Source: Setophaga petechia (taxonomy: Eukaryota > Chordata > Aves > Passeriformes > Parulidae). Taken from it: a stretch of 64,000 bases of DNA. A program made the translations under genes and the position numbers. Positions 36,420 to 46,471 of this stretch are shown here, one piece after another. A model generated the notes under the pieces. The model saw only the letters and a list, made by a program, of their open reading frames with translations, was not told where the DNA came from and ran no database searches. Every line of letters begins with the position of its first letter. Within the stretch, counting starts at the first letter, position 1. The stretch lies in NCBI GenBank assembly GCA_024362935.1, contig JANCRA010000004.1, positions 23,104,621 to 23,168,620 on the forward strand. The letters are read 5' to 3'.

Positions 36420-37924
36420 AATTTAGCCTTTTTTCCCCAACATACCTCTACCTCTCTAAGTCTCTAAACATGACTCATCAGATTTCAGGTGAACTTACTT
36501 CAAAATATTCCACAAAACAAAGCAATCAATAATTATAGAAGAAGCTTCAGATATGCAAAGGAGAACAGTGATTTGGAAAATATTTGCAAGAAACAGGAAA
36601 TCAGATAAGCAGAACCAACAGTTTATGGATGTATCTACTTTAGTGTTTTGCTTGGATCAGGAGTATGATCTTGAAACAAATATTGTGCTTGTCTCCATTT
36701 ATATTTTGGTTCATATGATGGAGCACTCCTGGAACATGTGGATGAAAGAAGCCCAGAGGATGCATGCCAATTGCTTGAATTAAGACTATGCTGCAATACA
36801 AACATCAGGTTCTCAATATGAATGATTTCACTCTAAATTTCTAGGTTCACACTGATTCCAGGACTAAAAATCCCTGGACCAAGACCAATGGAACAAGAAG
36901 TTTTCCACAGTACTTTATGGAAAATTCCTGTTCCAATTAAAATAAAAGCTTCAGCCACTTTTTTTTGTAATTTTTTTTTTATATTTCTGGGAATGCTGAG
37001 TGAGCCTAATAAACAGATTAAACATGTAATGCCTTCATAATAAAGGTTATATGCATAGCATCCATCATATTTACTGAAAACTTGTTTCACAGAAAGTTTA
37101 CCAAGACATCAAATGCACTACACACACTTTTTTTAAGGAACTCCTTACAATATAGGTATATCTAATGAAGATATTTAATGAAGAGACACACAGAAAAGTA
37201 ATGATTGAATTGTGCGAAGAAACAGTAAAAGAACAAAGGAAATCTGAATGCACCACAGTTTTTAAAAAAATTAGGATTTCTGAACTTCAGGGATAAGAGT
37301 AAAAGACAAGGAAAAATGAACTTATAAATGTTTGTTTTCTCAAAAGAAGTACAATTCTGGTATTGATATTGATAGTGGCAGAACTGGAAATTAACGGAGA
37401 TTTTTAAAGAAAAAGAAATGGAAAGTAAGCAAATAATTCACAAAAGGACAAATTAAAAACATCCTTTAATTGATTATGTGTATTAGAGTTGATAACATTA
37501 CCTATCCACAAGATGTAAAAGACAGCAAACTTAAAACTTTTATTAGAATTAGTATTGCTTTTTAGTGCTCTTTTACAAACTTTTAAATCTTTTTTCTTAC
37601 ATTCTGCTGCAATGCACAAACCAGTGTTACCATTTCTGGCTATTAAATTATCCAGATTTAGAATATTTGGGAGACATTCTCCCTTATGAGATTTACTGAA
37701 AAAGACGGTATATTTAAAGAACTAATTCAATGTACTATTTTTCAGATCTTGAAAATGCAGAGTTCATTATCTACACAAATACTCACAATGTTTCAATCCC
37801 TAAGTATCTTCTATGCAATTTAGACTTACCTATATGGTTGGGCTTGCTGCTGGATATTTAAATGTCTGAAAGTGCCTACTATTTGATAACAAATCATTTG
37901 AGAAACTCTAATTGAAGGCTCAGT
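36420..37924. other. AT-rich interval between two CR1 copies
   Basis: No gene or repeat was recognised. Frames at 36553-36783 and 36833-37090 show no domain. Confidence 0.5.
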
Positions 37925-38580
37925 TTTAGTGTCAGTGTTCTTTAATGGTTTTACAAATTATATGGACACAGGAGTCAAATATACATTAAGAAAGATTGTA
38001 AATGACACAAAGATGGGAGGAACTTTGGACTTTGAGGGTACAGAGGCTTTGCAAAGAGATTTGGGTAGACTAGGGGGCTGGGCAGTCATGGACTGTATGC
38101 ATTTTAATAGATGCAGGATTCTCTACCTGGAATGGGGTAATCCTAGTTATACCTGCAAATTGGGAAACAATAGGCTGCAGCACAGCCCCACAGAAAGGTT
38201 TTGGGTCAACAGAAAGTTGAATATGAGTCAGCAGTGCCCTGGTCACCAGGAGGATCAACCATGTCCTTGGGTGCATCAGGCACAGCATTGCTGGATAGTT
38301 GAGAGAGGGGATTGTCCCCCTCTATCCTATGCTGGATCTCCCTTACTGTGAGTTCTGTGGGCAGTTTTGAGCTCTGCAGTATAAGATGGATGTCAAACAA
38401 TTAGAATGTGTGCAGAGGATGATGATGAAGATGCTGAGAGGCCTCAAGAGAAGGAATTCTGCATAGGTTACTTGACTTGTTCAGCTTGGAAGAGTAAAGC
38501 CTTCAAGGAGCATCTGTGTACTGCCATATGATATAGTTTTAGTTTGCTGTCTTCAGAGAGGAGCAGAGAGTTGGATTTGA
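37925..38580 (+). mobile_element. CR1 LINE fragment (RT thumb to C-terminus)
   Basis: A separate, more diverged CR1 copy. Frame 37929-38351 gives VNDTKMGGTLDFEGTEALQ, where an N replaces the catalytic A of the ADD motif, followed by DLGRLGGWA, FNRCRILYLEWGNPSY, LQHSPTERF and NRKLNMSQQC. These follow the family order DTKLGG / RDLDRLEEWA / FNKGKCRVLHLGWNNP / SPAEKDLG / NKLNMSQQC. After a frameshift the ERVQRMMMKMLRGLK-like segment (38405-38450) and an RLLDLFSLEE-like segment follow. The end is ragged near 38580 with no clear tail. It starts 1.5 kb past the tail of the preceding CR1, so it is an independent insertion. Confidence 0.83.
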
Positions 38581-41330
38581 TGATACCTTACTGGTCTTTA
38601 GGCAATGAAGACCAATACTTCAGCAAAACACTTCCATAACCTAATAGTTAATCTAATAAACAGGAAATGAATTCATTTAGTTACAGGAAATTCTAAAATC
38701 AGAATAGTTCAAACTATTTAGTTTCAAAATTGCCTCACCTCTTTGAAAGTCACAAAAGACAGTTAAAGATATTTGGGTAAATATCTAATTTTTATGTCCA
38801 AAATTATTGTGGACCTAAGGTGTAAAGTTTCCCTTTTCTCTTTGAGATGGGTAAGTGGCCTATTAAATTTTATGGCAAGAATAATGAAACACAATCTTTG
38901 AAAAAGTTTTGAAATGAAGCAATAGTAGAGGAAAAAGTTAATCCTAGCACTTTGTCTTAATAGAGCTGGCAGAATTTAAAAAGTGTAGCAAAACCCATAT
39001 ATTATTTTTATAGCAGAAAGTTGGATACACTTTTGAAAGAAGAATTTTCAGTACTATTATGTATTTAGATTGATTTAAAGCTTTGATTTTGACTGCAGTT
39101 TTCCAAACAAGATGGTTTGGATTTAAATTCTCATCTGTGTTCTGATTTCACAGATTTCTAACAACTGTTCACATAAAATAGCTTTGACCGCCTAAATATC
39201 TTAAATTAAAAAGATTTTTAAAATTATGATTTTTTTAAAGGGGCTCAATTATTTATTTTATCTGAAAAAAAAAATCGAAAATTCTGCTACAATTAGGAAA
39301 CTCTACATAATGTATCCTTACTTCTTTGTTCAAAAACCCCCTCAGATGGTTTTGGGGGTCTTTTGATAATCACTAGTCATTTTTTTCCTACCCTCAAGTT
39401 CTGTATTATAAGTGTTGTACACTGTTTTTACAAAAATGAATCCCTGTGTGGGATGGGAAGTAAGGTAAACAAGAAAAGAGAAGTAGCTTCTGGATATTAC
39501 TTTCTCCTTTGAGGTTTAAATAACCTGTCGTCATCTGAAACTAAGCAAAATCACTAATTCATGAGTCCCTGAGCAGGGCATCCCATATATGCTTAACTGA
39601 GATGGGAGTTGTGCATCTCATTTAGTTCACTAGCCCATTCAGGCTAGTGTAGCTCAATGCCCACTCTTCAGTATACTGAAAATGTTATGTCCATTGTGAT
39701 GCCCACTGAAACACCATGTTTAGAAAACTACCCTGTTTCCTTTTAGAGACCTTTTAGGAAATCTTCATGAGCCCTTCTAGTACTTATCAGTTGCAACTGT
39801 CTCTTAGTTTTTAATTTTCTTGACAAATATGTCAGTTGCTGAGCTCTTGTCTTACACTTACCTCTCCATCAAAATACCTCAAAGAGACATGCTACATTAC
39901 TCAAGATCCAAGGACTTCACCCAGGGTACAAGGACTCACAGTTTCTTTATACACTTTTGTCAGTCACTATTCAATCTTGGCCTCTGTTGCATCTGTCAGG
40001 AAATCGGGAAAGTAAGCAGTGGGCTTCCTCTTAAGGAAAAAAAAATACGAGTTCACGTGTATGCCCTATCTAACATTAACTAGAGAGAAGTGAATTCAGG
40101 TATGTACCATTACTGACTGTCCCTGTGACTGCCCCATGAGGGAATAAGTCCATACCCTGCTAATATAAAGTCCTCAGTCCATCATTTTCTCTGATCTACA
40201 TTACAATATGTGCTTAGAAATCTGAAAAAATCAAGTAAAAAGAAAACATCAACAAATGAACTGTGTCGGATTTTCCAAACTGTAGTTACCTCGTAACAGT
40301 ATGCACATTAAAATTTGTGACACATTACCTACTCACCTCTCCCTCAGAACACACATTTTTTACATTTTTATGACTCCTTCTGTTCCTGATGTGGAAACAG
40401 AAGTTTAAGAATTGTAATAGGGAGGCCTTGAAAGCCAACACTTACCTCTGTCACGTGGGAAAATTTAGCTTCCAAGGCATTCCTTGACAATGAAATCCAG
40501 ATCTCAGCATTCTCTAGCAAAACACAGCCAGGCTCACAAAAAATAGAGGTCAGGGGAGGGCAAAATTTGGCAGCATTAGGCTTACTCAAGTTACTAGAAG
40601 GAAACAGTCCCCTCCTAAGGAAATGATCCAAACTTCAGCAGTTTAAACTTCTCAGAAATATAATTAAGTTCTACATCAGTAGTGATTTGTAAGAACAAAG
40701 AATCCAAATAAACCTATTTAGAAATAAAACATTTGGAAATTCTTTTTTTTTTTTTTGTTCCACATTCCAACAGAATCTTAGTAATATGTCTCAGAAACTT
40801 AATGGTTCTGCAATGACACATTATGCCACAGAAAATTTAATGATCAGCTATTTCAAGGCAAACAATAATGCTTATGTGAGTTCTGTAAATGAAAAAGTCC
40901 AAATTATATTCAGGTGTTGCAAACAAAATAACTACGGGCTTTAAGCTTTGTTGTGCATTATCCCAGGGAATAGTCTCCTGTAAACCAGAACATGACACAG
41001 CTGATAACAAAAAGATCACTGGTGTAAAAAAAAAAAAAGTTGAATCTGTGAGAGGTAGTGGCTACAGAATAAATAGGTATGCAGTGGAGAATCCCCAAGC
41101 TCTATCCTTATCTCATCCTCCTTCATCTGTTGTATTTTGTTGTACAGAAAGCCTTGCATACAGCCTAGTTGTATTCTGAAACCACATGTTCATAATACAT
41201 ACTAAACCAAAGGGCATGTTACTCTGTTATCAATGGATTCTCTGTAGCCCATCCAGATGCAAAAGTGCTGGGGAAAGATTATTCAATAGGAATTAAATTC
41301 TTCAACAAAACAAAACTACCAGTTTCTTTG
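38581..41330. other. AT-rich interval
   Basis: No gene or repeat family was recognised. Frames of 60-96 codons at 39820, 40368, 40837 and 40889 lack any recognisable domain. Confidence 0.5.
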
Positions 41331-41334
41331 GGCA

Positions 41335-41562
41335 TTCTACATAATTTTAGTTGGATGTTAGAAAGAGGGTCTTCACAGAAAGTGTGACTGGCATTGGAAT
41401 GGGACGCCCAGGGGCATGGCGAAGTCACTGTCCCTGGAGGTGTTTAAGAAAAGACTGGATGTGGCACTCAGTGCCATGATCTAGTTGACAAGATGGTGTT
41501 GAGTCAGATGTTGGTGATCTCAGAGGTCTCTTCCCACTTAATTAATCCTGTGATTCTGTGAT
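41335..41562 (+). mobile_element. CR1 LINE 3'-end fragment
   Basis: The tail end of a CR1 copy of a different subfamily from the one at 34770-36419. It carries the GTCACTGTCCCTGGAGGTGT / TTAAGAAAAGACTGGATGTG / GCACTCAGTGCCATGATCTA blocks in order, then GATCTCAGAGGTCTCTTCC and a final CCTGTGATTCTGTGA tail at 41547-41562. It is coding-silent and 5'-truncated. Confidence 0.88.
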
Positions 41563-43270
41563 AATCCTTCTATCTCAGATTACTAAGTAGTGAAAGGTCT
41601 GTCAATGGCTGAGGCTGAAGCCAAGGAGTGTAATTAAAATACCTTAGTAATGGTAAATGTATCAATTTTTCATAGTAAAGGGTTCTTTTCTCTGGTCATA
41701 ATATAAGAAAGCAGAGCCTTGTCATGTCTCAGGCATCTAACAAATAACACACTCAAATTCTTGGCCCACATGCTCACACTCACAACTTTCTGCAAGCCTA
41801 GAAAGTCAGCCCCCTAAAACACAAGTTAGAATTTAGCCTTGTTGTCATCAGGCTTGCAGAGAAAAGGGACATCTTATTCTTTCTTGACTGATGTTCAAAC
41901 TGGCAATACTACCCTAATATTACTGAAAATCAGTACTTTATCCTTCAGCCCTCCACCACAAAGACTCTGTTTATCTTCTATCCCTATGTTAGTTTTTCAG
42001 AGAGACTTCCTCCTTTTTTCTTTCTAGTACATTATTTTTCTTCCTCACAACTTTTCCACTTAAGTCATAACTGTTTCCATAAAGCATCATCATTATTCTT
42101 CCCTGTTCGATGAAAAGAGAATATAAAGTTGATTATAACATAAATAGCAGATATTCAGCCAACACCTTCTGTTGAAGTAGTCCAGTAAAACCTATATTTA
42201 GTTTATTTTTTCAAGTCAGACAAAAATTAAGATTTCAGGTTTTTGCTTCTTACTACTTTAGGAATGTTTCATCACATCTTTGACAGCTTCAAAGTTACCA
42301 TCCAGTTAGAAGAAGAAACATAAAGGAAAGCCACAAGTGTTGTATTAATATATTGCTTGTGGTCTCTTCCCCTCATCTCTTGTTTTCCTCTAAACAGATC
42401 TAATTGTCATCTAATCTTTGATTAGTAACATACCCACAAAGGAATAAGTTGCCTTTTGAATCTTTCATCAAAACTAAGAGCTAGTTTCTGAGCAACTGAA
42501 CAAATACAGCCAGGGAGCAGAGACTCCTTCCAGGTCGGTACTGACTATGGCCAGCCACTCACTTGATATGGGCTTTTAAAAAATAGACTTCTCTTTGCCT
42601 TCCTGCTAGATTTCAGGCAAAAAAACTTATCCTAAAATGTCTCATGTATTTTGTCCTGTAAGATACAAAAATGAATGAATAATTAGGTCCAAGAGAATAA
42701 TCTGCAGTTACATAACATCCAATTACAGTGACACTGCATAATTTCCTTGCTGAGAGCACAGAATATTGGATTGTCCATTGTGGGTGGTTTTCTACAAACA
42801 TGCTACCAATCTTGAGCTAATGATTGTGTCAAAAATTGATTTGTTTCAAATTAGATATCACTATGCCTCCTGGAACAGGCAAAACCTAACTCCAGACAAT
42901 GATCTATTCAGAAAGAAATCATAATTTTTGTCACAAAAAAATTTAAAATCTACCAACAAAAGATGAAGAACCTTGAGGATAGTCACTAGTTTAATTTACT
43001 AGGCTTTACTAAAAAAATCTGCTTCTTACAGGTCATTGTGTGTTTGTTTCTTTATGGTTTTTCTCTTAAAATTGGTATTTTTTGACATATACATTTTATA
43101 AAAGAATTACACTCAGAATATAGAACCATTGTTTAGACAAATATTAGCAAACACAGATGCTATTGTTAATATCTCAGGAAAAAAAACATGGGTCAGTGTG
43201 GTGTCATGTGTGGTGCAGGTGAAAGTAATGCTGAAATATCCATCTCCCCTAGAAAGGGTGTGCAGGCACA
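41563..43270. other. AT-rich interval
   Basis: No gene or repeat family was recognised. Confidence 0.5.
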
Positions 43271-44050
43271 CAGGCGCTGTATTGTGTTCTTGTATGCTCC
43301 GTTGTAATGTTTTGTACTTTGGTTTGTTCCAGTCCCCCCTTTCCTTCCAGGTTCTGCCCCTGTTGCCTCCTCCCTCCTCCTCCCGTCAAACTCCTTACCT
43401 CCACCTCCTGATTCCTTTGAAACTGCCGTCATTCCCTCAATGTCTCGCAGTGCCCTACCTGTCACTGAGCAGCCCGTCCCTTCTCTCTACAAACTTCCAC
43501 CAGGGTCCTCGAGTGATAGGTTTAGGCACCGGGGTCCCTCCCCTGAGCCACCCTTATTGGTTCTCCCAACTGTCTATGTTCCCAATCTCCACACCCCCAT
43601 ATTACCCCCATTGGTAGACGGGTGGGTGTCGGGTTCAGGACATCCCTTTGGCTGTCCTGAGCAGCCAAGACCCTTGCCGGGGGGCTCAGAGACCCTGGCA
43701 CAGAGCCCAAAATGCCTCTGTGAGTTTGATTATGGCCCGTGGAGCAAATACCAACCTTCTATGAAGATAGCAAGCCACAAGAGTTTAAGTAGAATATTAG
43801 TGAAATTATCACAGGGTGAATTATGTATTTTAGGATTACTGTACAGGGGGGTTATATCCCTGTACAGGGGGGTTATGGAGACAAGATGGAGGAATTGGGG
43901 CGTGCCTCGTGCTTCTTCTTTCTTCTTCTCGGCCTCCATCTTCTGTAGTGATGTTGGCACTTACTTATTGGTTTAGAGTAGAAGCTCACTGTCTAACATA
44001 GGTGATGGGTATTGGGGAGTAATTGTAAATATTGTGCACGTAGTTTGTAC

Positions 44051-44056
44051 TATAAA
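44051..44056 (+). promoter_or_regulatory. LTR TATA box
   Basis: TATAAA 101 bp upstream of the AATAAA signal at 44152 in the same LTR. Confidence 0.55.
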
Positions 44057-44151
44057 GACATAACACCACCCCGGGGGCGGGCAGAGTGCCTGTGGCTGCC
44101 CTGCTGAACAGATCTCTGTTGGGCAGAAAGAAAATTTTTTAGATAAGAATT

Positions 44152-44157
44152 AATAAA
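44152..44157 (+). promoter_or_regulatory. LTR poly(A) signal AATAAA
   Basis: An AATAAA hexamer located between the TATA box and the LTR 3' terminus, as expected for the R region. Confidence 0.5.
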
Positions 44158-44258
44158 TAACCTTGAGACCGAGAGATGAAGAGCTCTGACTCCTTCTTTA
44201 AGCGCCGGGCTGGGAAAAAAGACTTTAGAACTTTTCTCGGGGTCACTCTGACAAACAA

Positions 44259-44278
44259 ATGGTCCCGACAGGTGGGCC
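44259..44278 (+). other. Possible retroviral primer-binding site
   Basis: TGGTCCCGACAGGTGGGC follows the LTR end by about 7 bp and resembles the TGG-starting tRNA-complementary sites of ERVs, with changes. The assignment to a tRNA is not secure. Confidence 0.35.
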
Positions 44279-44655
44279 CGTCCCCTGTATCCTCCCCAGT
44301 TTATGAAGTGTTGCGCAGTGCTGCTTGGTGTCTTCTCTTGGGTTCCTTGGGTTTTGTATTCTTCTGATACCATCCTACAATAAATCCGGACTTAACCCCT
44401 GACAGGAGTCCGCTCCTTTACTTCTGCTGTCATTGTTCAGTGCCTCATGCGTGCAAAGCAAGAGTCTTAGCGCCCTCCTGGCCTCCAGAGGAACGGGAAA
44501 GTGTCCCCCGCCATCCACTGTGCTGGAGCGAGCTGGGACACTCCAAGTGGACACTTGGAGGGGCACAGTGACACAAAGGGGAACACACACATTCTGAAGT
44601 GGGGTGTTGTGAGGCACTCTAAGCACGTCTGTCCGGAACCCCGCGGTGTGTGTGC

Positions 44656-44685
44656 GGGCAGGGCAGGGCAGGGCAGGGCAGGGCA
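44656..44685 (+). repeat. (GGGCA)6 pentanucleotide repeat
   Basis: Six perfect tandem GGGCA units in the GC-rich island; the G-rich strand could form secondary structure. Confidence 0.92.
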
Positions 44686-44864
44686 GGCGGCGCCCGGCCC
44701 TGCCCGCACAGCCCAGCCCCGGGGCTCTGTCCCGGCCCCGCGGTGCCGCCAGCCCCGGGCCCGCCGGAGGCCGTGCACACACCCAGCCTGGGGCCCCGGG
44801 CTGGCCTTGCAGTGGCCGAGTGACCACATGTCCCACTTGGGGGAAGGGTTCAGGAGGGCCAGAG

Positions 44865-44896
44865 GGTATTTAAACCAAAGAGTATTTAAACCAAAG
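44865..44896 (+). repeat. Tandem duplication of a TATA-like 16-mer
   Basis: Two adjacent 16-bp units ending GTATTTAAACCAAAG that differ only at the first base. Each carries a TATTTAAA box. Confidence 0.9.
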
Positions 44897-45000
44897 CCTG
44901 CGGCAAGCACGTGTCCTGACCGTATCTCCTCTTGGAGATTCTATCAGCCGAACACCACTGGAACCAGCGCTGGTAGTTATATTTGTTCTTTTCTACATCT

Positions 45001-45880
45001 TTTCTGTCTTTCTGCTTCTTCTTCTAATTCTCATTTCTTAGAGTTTCGAGTAACTTAAAATCAGATGAGTTTGGAATTTGCTAAGTTAAATAGGCTAAAG
45101 TAGTGCTTTGTAAAGTGTTCAATACTGATTAAATGCTGCTCTAAACTTTTGGCAAAGTTCTCGGATTTTCTGAATTGGCCAGTAAAATACTATGTTGTTT
45201 TAGCTTCTTGAGAATCTCTTGTTAGTATTTCTCCTTGGCATCTAATGCAGGATACATGAAAACTGTAAGCTTTTCTAATAGTCTCATCGAATGATTTTTT
45301 GGGGCCTTACGGATGTGACTACAATCCCCAAAGATTGTGTAATGGGGGAATATATGCATGTGAAAATGTCTGTGTCTGCATATATGACTGTGTGTATCTG
45401 CATTTTAATGTTATTTTGTCAGGTATTACAGTTCATCTGTTATATTATTGCTATTGATCCTGAATGTGTTGTACACTGAGTGCTGATCCATCGTACCATT
45501 CATAAATTAATGAAGTGCTTTGATCCTTATTTTGCTTTAAAGTCTGTAAACTAAGTAGCATTTTCATGTTACAAGCTATTCCAGTGAATGTTGTTCTCAG
45601 CAATTGTCAGCAACAGATTTGGCCTTATTCTAATGAATCACTGGCATATGTATAATTCTTGAAAGATTCTGAAACTTGTGTTATTGTCTTTCCTACCCTG
45701 CATTCCCAACCTTCTGTGTAGTCCTGTTTTTGTAAGAGAAGATGAATTTTGTGCAGTTAGTTTCAAATCTATTTCCTTCAATTTTGTTGTTTGAATCACT
45801 GATGTTGGAGATAGATAACTAATCTCCTCTTCAAAAGCTGCATTTTGCCATTAGCTTTATTTCCACGTGACCATATCTCT
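45001..45880. other. AT-rich interval
   Basis: No gene or repeat was identified. The first 250 bp may belong to the retroviral block upstream, but no terminus was found. Confidence 0.4.
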
Positions 45881-45887
45881 TGATGGA

Positions 45888-46465
45888 TGTTCGGGATAGT
45901 GAGTAGACGGGGTCGACTGATGAGGCAATTGAAAGATGGTTTACTGTGAAATCAGTCTCACGGAAGGGTGAGACCGTAAGGTTGTTACATCCGTGCATGC
46001 CATCACATCAGAAGTTGTTTATAATTCTAGTTTCAATTCCTTTTATAAATTTCTTATCCAATCAGCTACTTCCACAAGCTCACTAGCATTTTCATTAACT
46101 AATTATTAATTGCTATGTTTTACACTATTTTCCGCAATGTGACTCTTTTTATCCAGTCATATAATTCTAGAGAAAAGCACTTCTATTTTTTACCAACTCT
46201 ATAAGAAGTTCTATTGTTAGATTTTGGTTTCTACTAACTTGCTTAAAATATTTATTTGCTTACATGAGGCATATTCCTACTTGCTTAAAACTTATTTCTG
46301 CTTAAACGACGAATCTTCATTCTTATTTTGTGTCTGTTTCACTGTTCTGTTCTAAAGCTCCAAGCCTTCTCCAAGGTCTTAGGTGAAACACTGTATCTAT
46401 CCATCTCTGCCTCTGAGCTTGTGTGTTTGAGGCCTTGGGAGCTTTCTGTGCTTGCATTCCCCACA
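45888..46465 (-). mobile_element. Solo LTR (retroviral), minus strand
   Basis: A 578-bp LTR read on the minus strand. Plus-strand ends are TGTTCGGG (45888) and CCCCACA (46465), so the sense form starts TGTGGGG and ends CGAACA. The 6-bp flanks GATGGA (45882-45887) and GACAGA (46466-46471) differ at two positions, both transitions, and may be a decayed target duplication. On the minus strand a TATAAAAG box lies at about 46049-46040 with a GATTGG (CCAAT-type) element just upstream at about 46058-46064. U5-like sequence with CpGs is at 45900-45990. It is AT-richer than the other LTRs here. No internal region is present. Confidence 0.68.
46040..46049 (-). promoter_or_regulatory. LTR TATA box (reverse strand)
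   Basis: TATAAAAG on the minus strand, preceded by an inverted CCAAT motif about 15 bp away, in the solo LTR. Confidence 0.5.
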
Positions 46466-46471
46466 GACAGA

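Larger units (their letters stand above)
43762..44253 (+). mobile_element. LTR with TATA box, poly(A) signal and adjacent PBS-like site
   Basis: An LTR of about 490 bp of a kind frequent in songbird genomes. It starts TGAAGATAGC and ends CACTCTGACA. TATAAA is at 44051-44056 and AATAAA at 44152-44157, in proper order and spacing. A 17-bp U3 unit is tandemly duplicated (43839-43855 and 43860-43876). Immediately downstream, AATGGTCCCGACAGGTGGGC (44259-44278) resembles a diverged tRNA primer-binding site, so this may be the 5' LTR of a truncated provirus and not a solo LTR; no target duplication is seen. Class is uncertain (ERVK or ERVL). Confidence 0.66.
43275..44440 (+). mobile_element. Composite retroviral LTR region
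   Basis: A GC-richer block that breaks sharply from its AT-rich surroundings and looks like at least one LTR inserted in, or joined to, another. The left part (about 43275-43760) is pyrimidine-rich U3-like DNA with a CTTATTGGTTC inverted CCAAT element. A second LTR begins TGAAGATAGCAAGCC at 43762. The right part (about 44290-44440) has its own AATAAA (44380-44385). Borders and target duplications could not be fixed. The long chance frames (162 codons at 43129, 178 codons at 43440) carry no gag, pro, pol or env signature. Confidence 0.6.
44441..45000. other. GC-rich, CpG-containing island
   Basis: A short, very GC-rich island, densest at 44635-44800, in a window that is otherwise AT-rich. It contains the GGGCA repeat, CCGCGG sites and several CpGs. 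At 44865-44896 a 16-bp unit containing a TATA-like TATTTAAA is tandemly duplicated. The order of GC-rich DNA followed by TATA-like boxes could be a promoter, either of an LTR or of an unknown transcript. Frames of 147-185 codons here are read from the GC repeat and show no domain. Confidence 0.5.

Noticed and set aside
43129..43976. Overlapping 162- and 178-codon frames, plus strand
   Set aside because: They lie in the CT/GC-rich U3 of the composite LTR. Proline/serine-rich translation comes from base composition; no gag, pol or env motifs.
44375..45058. 147-185-codon frames on both strands in the GC-rich island
   Set aside because: They are open because stop codons are rare in GC-rich repeat DNA. 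The Gly/Ala/Pro/Arg content follows the GGGCA repeat; the frames overlap on both strands.
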